37,877 nucleotides of DNA from Beijerinckiaceae bacterium (GTDB taxonomy: Bacteria; Pseudomonadota; Alphaproteobacteria; Rhizobiales; Beijerinckiaceae), in contig JAIELD010000009.1 of NCBI GenBank assembly GCA_019753285.1, positions 1-37,877 on the forward strand, given 5' to 3'. The position numbers were made by a program, and so were the translations under genes. The notes beneath the pieces were generated by a model that was given only the letters and a program-made list of their open reading frames with translations, was not told where the DNA came from and ran no database searches. This document shows positions 34,891 to 37,877 of this stretch, in pieces. Numbering within the stretch: the stretch's first letter is position 1; every line of letters starts with the position of its first letter.

Positions 34891-36084
34891 ATGAAGAGAC
34901 GAACGCTCCTCGGCGCGATGCTTTCGATTGGCTTGGGTGCAGCCTTCGTGAGCCCGCTCGGCATCGGCGCCGCCTCGGCGCAGGAGACCGTCAAGATCGG
35001 GCTGATCCTGCCGCTGACCGGACCATTCGCATCCGCGATCGGCCGGCATGTCGAAGGTGCCGTCCGCACCTACATGCAGCAGAACGGCGACATGGTCGCC
35101 GGCAAGAAGATCGAGGTGATCGTCAAGGACGACGCCGGCGCTCCGGAAACCACCAAGCGACTGGCGCAGGAACTCGTCACCAACGACAAGGTGCAGATTC
35201 TCGCTGGCTTCGGGCTGACGCCGCTGGCGCTCTCGGTCGCGCCGATCGCCACGCAGGCGAAAATTCCGCAGGTCGTGATGGCGGCGGCCACCTCCATCAT
35301 CACGGAACGCTCGCCCTACATCGTGCGCAGCAGCTTCACCCTGCCGCAGGTCACCGCTCCGCTCGCCGACTGGGCCGTGAAGAACGGCATCAAGAAGGTC
35401 GCGACGCTCGTTGCCGATTACGGGCCGGGCCTCGATGCGGAGAAGACCTTCAACCAGCGCTTTACGGCAGCGGGCGGCGAGATCGTCGCCAATCTTCACT
35501 CGCCGCTGCGCAGCCCGGAATTCGCGCCCTATCTCCAGCGCATCCTCGATGCGAAGCCGGACGCCGTGTTCCTGTTCGTGCCATCGGGCCAGGGCGCGCT
35601 TCTCCTGAAACAGGTGACCGAGCGGGATTTTGCCAAGGCCGGCATCAGGGTGATCGCCACAGGCGATGTGACGGATGACAACGACCTCAACGAGATCGGC
35701 GACATCGCGCTCGGCATCGTTACCTCGCATCATTATTCGGCCGCGCATGATTCGCCCGAAAACAAGGCGTTTCGCCAGGCCTTCGCAAAGGCCAATGAGG
35801 GCCGCCGTCCCAATCTGATGTCGATCGGCGGCTATGACGGGATGGCGCTCATCTACAAGGCACTCGAGAAGACGAAGGGCGACACCGACGGGACGAAGCT
35901 CGTCGAGGCGATGAAGGGCGTCAGCATGACGAGCCCGCGCGGCCCGATCAGCATCGATCCCGAGACGCGCGACATCGTGCAGAACGTCTACATGCGCAAG
36001 GTCGAGCGGGTGAACGGAGAACTCTACAATGTAGAGTTCGCGACGATCGAAGCCGTGAAGGACCCGGGCAAGACGCCGAAGTGA
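34891..36084 (+). CDS. ABC transporter substrate-binding protein (branched-chain amino acid/amide type)
   Basis: A 397-residue periplasmic binding protein of the Leu/Ile/Val/amide (HAAT) class. Residues 1-31 are a signal peptide starting MKRRTLLGAM (twin Arg, possibly Tat) and ending ASAQ. The mature start ETVKIGLILPLTGPFASAIG and KIEVIVKDDAGAPETTKRLA are typical. Start 34891 fits the signal peptide. No permease (LivH/LivM) or ATPase (LivG/LivF) genes accompany it here, so it is an orphan in this window. It overlaps the next gene by 4 nt (GTGA). Confidence 0.93.
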   Translation: MKRRTLLGAMLSIGLGAAFVSPLGIGAASAQETVKIGLILPLTGPFASAIGRHVEGAVRTYMQQNGDMVAGKKIEVIVKDDAGAPETTKRLAQELVTNDKVQILAGFGLTPLALSVAPIATQAKIPQVVMAAATSIITERSPYIVRSSFTLPQVTAPLADWAVKNGIKKVATLVADYGPGLDAEKTFNQRFTAAGGEIVANLHSPLRSPEFAPYLQRILDAKPDAVFLFVPSGQGALLLKQVTERDFAKAGIRVIATGDVTDDNDLNEIGDIALGIVTSHHYSAAHDSPENKAFRQAFAKANEGRRPNLMSIGGYDGMALIYKALEKTKGDTDGTKLVEAMKGVSMTSPRGPISIDPETRDIVQNVYMRKVERVNGELYNVEFATIEAVKDPGKTPK

Positions 36085-37070
36085 CGGGGCGCAACAATCA
36101 TCATTCGGGTCATGGCCACACGCATGTCCACACATCAGACAAGTGTGGACATCACGGCCATGGCCATGAGCATGGCGGCGGGCATCATCATGCCCCCGCC
36201 AGCTTCGGGCGCGCCTTCGTCATCGGCATCGCCCTCAACACCGGTTTCGTCGTGGTCGAATTCGTTTTCGGCCTTCTGAGCAATTCGGTCGCGCTGATGG
36301 CCGATGCCGGGCACAACCTCGGCGACGTACTCGGACTTCTCGTCGCCTGGACGGCCAGCGTACTGGTGAAGCGCGCGCCCTCGGCCCGCTTCACCTATGG
36401 CCTGCGGGGCTCATCCATTGTCGCGGCGCTATTCAACGCTGTGTTCCTCTTGCTGACTGTCGGTGCGATCTCCTGGGAGGCGGTGCAGCGCTTCAGCGAC
36501 CCGCAGCCGATCGCCGGCAAGACCGTGATGATCGTCGCGGCGATCGGGATCGTCATCAACGGCATCACCGCCTGGCTGTTCGCCGCAGGCAGCAAGGATG
36601 ACATCAATCTACGCGGAGCTTTTCTCCATATGGCGTCCGACGCCCTCGTCTCGGCAGGCGTGGTAATCGCCAGTCTCGTCATTCTGTTCACCGGCTGGCT
36701 CTGGCTCGATCCGGTGGTCAGCCTCGCCATCAACCTCATCATCGTGGTTGGAACATGGGGGCTCCTGCGCGACTCGCTTGTCATGTCGATGGCGGCCGTG
36801 CCCAAATCGATCGACCCCGATGCGGTCGACGCGTTCCTGAAACGCCAGACCGGCATCATCGATCTGCATGATCTGCATATCTGGCCGATGAGCACCACCG
36901 AGGTGGCGCTCACCTGCCATCTCGTCATGCCCTCCGGCCATCCGGGCGACGCGTTTCTAAAAGGCCTGACAGTGGAGTTGAGGCAGCGCTTTGCGATCCA
37001 TCATCCGACCTTTCAGATCGAGACCGATCCCGACAATGGCTGCCCGTTCGCGCCGGCACACGTCGTCTAG
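36081..37070 (+). CDS. CDF-family cation efflux protein with His-rich N-terminus
   Basis: A 329-residue cation diffusion facilitator, an inner-membrane metal/proton antiporter, most likely for zinc (CzcD/ZitB branch). Residues about 7-37 contain a dense His/Gly cluster (HHGHGHEHGGGHHH) that probably binds metal. The membrane metal sites are MADAGHNLGDVLG (H/D) and LHMASDALVS (H/D), the HxxxD pair of zinc-type CDFs. The C-terminal domain (IDLHDLHIWPMS) is cytoplasmic. The start is GTG 36081, overlapping the stop of the upstream binding protein gene as GTGA, so it is translated from the same mRNA. No metal-responsive regulator is adjacent. Confidence 0.95.
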   Translation: MTGRNNHHSGHGHTHVHTSDKCGHHGHGHEHGGGHHHAPASFGRAFVIGIALNTGFVVVEFVFGLLSNSVALMADAGHNLGDVLGLLVAWTASVLVKRAPSARFTYGLRGSSIVAALFNAVFLLLTVGAISWEAVQRFSDPQPIAGKTVMIVAAIGIVINGITAWLFAAGSKDDINLRGAFLHMASDALVSAGVVIASLVILFTGWLWLDPVVSLAINLIIVVGTWGLLRDSLVMSMAAVPKSIDPDAVDAFLKRQTGIIDLHDLHIWPMSTTEVALTCHLVMPSGHPGDAFLKGLTVELRQRFAIHHPTFQIETDPDNGCPFAPAHVV

Positions 37071-37085
37071 ACAAGCGGAACCCGC

Positions 37086-37844
37086 TCAGCCGCGCGTCGC
37101 CTCATAGCGCGCCTTTGCCTCGGCGTTGGGCGGGTAGAGGCCCGGCAGCGGCACGCCGCGCTCCACCTCCGACATGATCCAGCCCTCGAAGCGCTCCTGC
37201 TCCGCGCCCTGCTTCGCCACGTCTTCGGCGAGCGCCTGCGGAATCAGCACCGCTCCGTCATCATCCGCGACGATGATGTCGTTCGGAAAGACGGCGACGC
37301 CGCCGCAGCCAACCGGCTCCTGCCAGTTGACGAAGGTGAGGCCAGCAACCGACGGCGGTGCGGCTGCGCCCTGGCACCAGACGGGCAGCTTCGTCGCCAG
37401 AACTCCTGCCATGTCGCGGACCGCGCCATCGGTGATGAGCGCGGCGACGTTTTTCTTGGCCATGCGCGCGCAGAGGATGTCGCCGAATATGCCGGCATCC
37501 GTCACGCCCATCGCATCGGCGATGACGATCGCGCCCTCGGGCATCGCCTCGATTGCGGCGCGGGTTGAAATCGGAGACGCCCAGCTTTCCGGCGTGGCAA
37601 GATCCTCGCGCGCAGGCACGAAACGCAACGTGAAGGCGCGGCCGACGATGCGACCCTGGCCTTCGCGGATCGGGCGGGCGCCGCGAACCCAGACGTTCCG
37701 CAGGCCCTTCTTCAGAAGGATCGTGGTGAGGCTCGCCGTGGTGACGCCCGCCAGCGTGGCGCGCAAATCTTCGGAGATGGGCATCGGCGTCACATTGGCC
37801 CCCAGCAGTTGGCCCAGCCGAATGTAGTTGGGGATGTTGGGCAT
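37086..37844 (-). CDS. RraA-family protein (HMG/CHA aldolase-like), N-terminus fused or displaced
   Basis: A protein of 252 residues if started at 37844. From residue 21 (MPISEDLRATLAGVTTASLT) onwards it is an RraA-family protein, with RIVGRAFTLRFVPAREDL, AIVIADAMGVTDAGIFGDIL, ITDGAVRDMAGV and VGCGGVAVFPNDIIVADDDG. Relatives include 4-hydroxy-4-methyl-2-oxoglutarate aldolases and the RNase E regulator RraA; the Arg/Asp active-site motif is present. ATG 37784 matches the family start. Residues 1-20 and the in-frame codons beyond them to the window edge instead resemble a TRAP-transporter DctP protein, so the true 5' end may lie outside the window. Confidence 0.85.
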   Translation of the reverse strand: MPNIPNYIRLGQLLGANVTPMPISEDLRATLAGVTTASLTTILLKKGLRNVWVRGARPIREGQGRIVGRAFTLRFVPAREDLATPESWASPISTRAAIEAMPEGAIVIADAMGVTDAGIFGDILCARMAKKNVAALITDGAVRDMAGVLATKLPVWCQGAAAPPSVAGLTFVNWQEPVGCGGVAVFPNDIIVADDDGAVLIPQALAEDVAKQGAEQERFEGWIMSEVERGVPLPGLYPPNAEAKARYEATRG

Positions 37845-37877
37845 GCGCAGACGCAGTCCTTTGAAATCATCCAGCTT
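37783..37877 (-). pseudogene. In-frame fragment resembling DctP (TRAP binding protein)
   Basis: Reading the minus strand from the window edge, the codons give KLDDFKGLRLRMPNIPNYIR then LGQLLGANVTPMP. This is close to the DctP consensus as I remember it (DLKGLKIR, followed by an LGANPTPMPFSE-type segment). The frame runs without a stop into the RraA-family coding sequence. DctP proteins continue with PFSELYTALQ; here MPISEDLRATL of RraA follows, so the join falls where both families have a similar MPxSE. The fragment is incomplete: its upstream part is outside the window and its downstream part is missing. Confidence 0.6.

Noticed and set aside
34834..36135. A 433-codon open frame opposite the ABC binding protein
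   Set aside because: Antisense shadow; the plus-strand frame has a signal peptide and family motifs.
36126..36195. His-codon repeats near the start of the CDF gene as a possible DNA repeat array
   Set aside because: They are explained by the His-rich metal-binding N-terminus and show no regular repeat unit or spacer structure as in CRISPR.

Overview
The window is a GC-rich chromosomal segment of an alphaproteobacterium, most likely of the order Hyphomicrobiales (Rhizobiales). The basis is the gene order ubiE / mutM - enoyl-CoA hydratase - rpsT - dnaA - dnaN - recF with ubiB-coaBC-dut on the other strand, the Rhizobiales-type DnaA P-loop, and the isocitrate lyase gene facing an XRE-type fatty-acyl regulator. 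I cannot name a genus from sequence alone. No tRNA, rRNA, insertion sequence, prophage or CRISPR array was seen.

Layout. Positions 1-3.6 kb hold a duplicated small secreted protein, an OxlT-type MFS carrier and an HD-GYP phosphodiesterase. From 10.0 down to 3.8 kb, on the minus strand, runs ubiE-ridA-ubiB-coaBC-dut-rrf2-cysK (quinone, coenzyme A, dUTP and cysteine housekeeping). Divergent from ubiE is mutM-ech-TSUP permease-rpsT (10.1-13.1 kb). A gene-poor stretch of about 0.9 kb leads to dnaA-dnaN-recF-lysE (14.0-18.7 kb), the replication and recombination core. A secreted lectin-like protein and a second RidA follow. Then come two regulator/enzyme divergons of C2/C3 carbon metabolism: mmsA with a LysR gene (19.9-22.4 kb) and aceA with an XRE/ScfR-RamB-type gene (22.5-25.4 kb). 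Next are two small secreted unknowns, a DUF962/Mpo1-like membrane protein, an ECF42-type sigma factor paired with its DGPF (YCII) protein, transaldolase, a second TSUP permease and an SDR oxidoreductase. An ocd/Lrp divergon, a photolyase-family protein, an orphan amide/amino-acid ABC binding protein overlapping a zinc-type CDF exporter, and an RraA-family gene complete the window.

Functional themes. Most of the window is ordinary chromosomal housekeeping. The points most worth a second look are: (i) at the extreme right edge, the RraA reading frame continues in frame into what looks like a piece of a TRAP-transporter DctP binding protein, suggesting a gene chimera or deletion scar; (ii) a secreted protein built of two repeats with exactly conserved Cys-Cys spacing of 49; (iii) a secreted 8-Cys protein that looks like a lectin-type module joined to a second Cys module; (iv) symmetrical or phased operator-like DNA in four divergent intergenic regions; (v) a TSUP permease whose conserved N-terminus lies upstream of any ATG/GTG/TTG; and (vi) a 25-codon ORF with a good ribosome binding site upstream of dnaA.

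All family assignments come from reading motifs by eye and from memory of the families. No database search was run.
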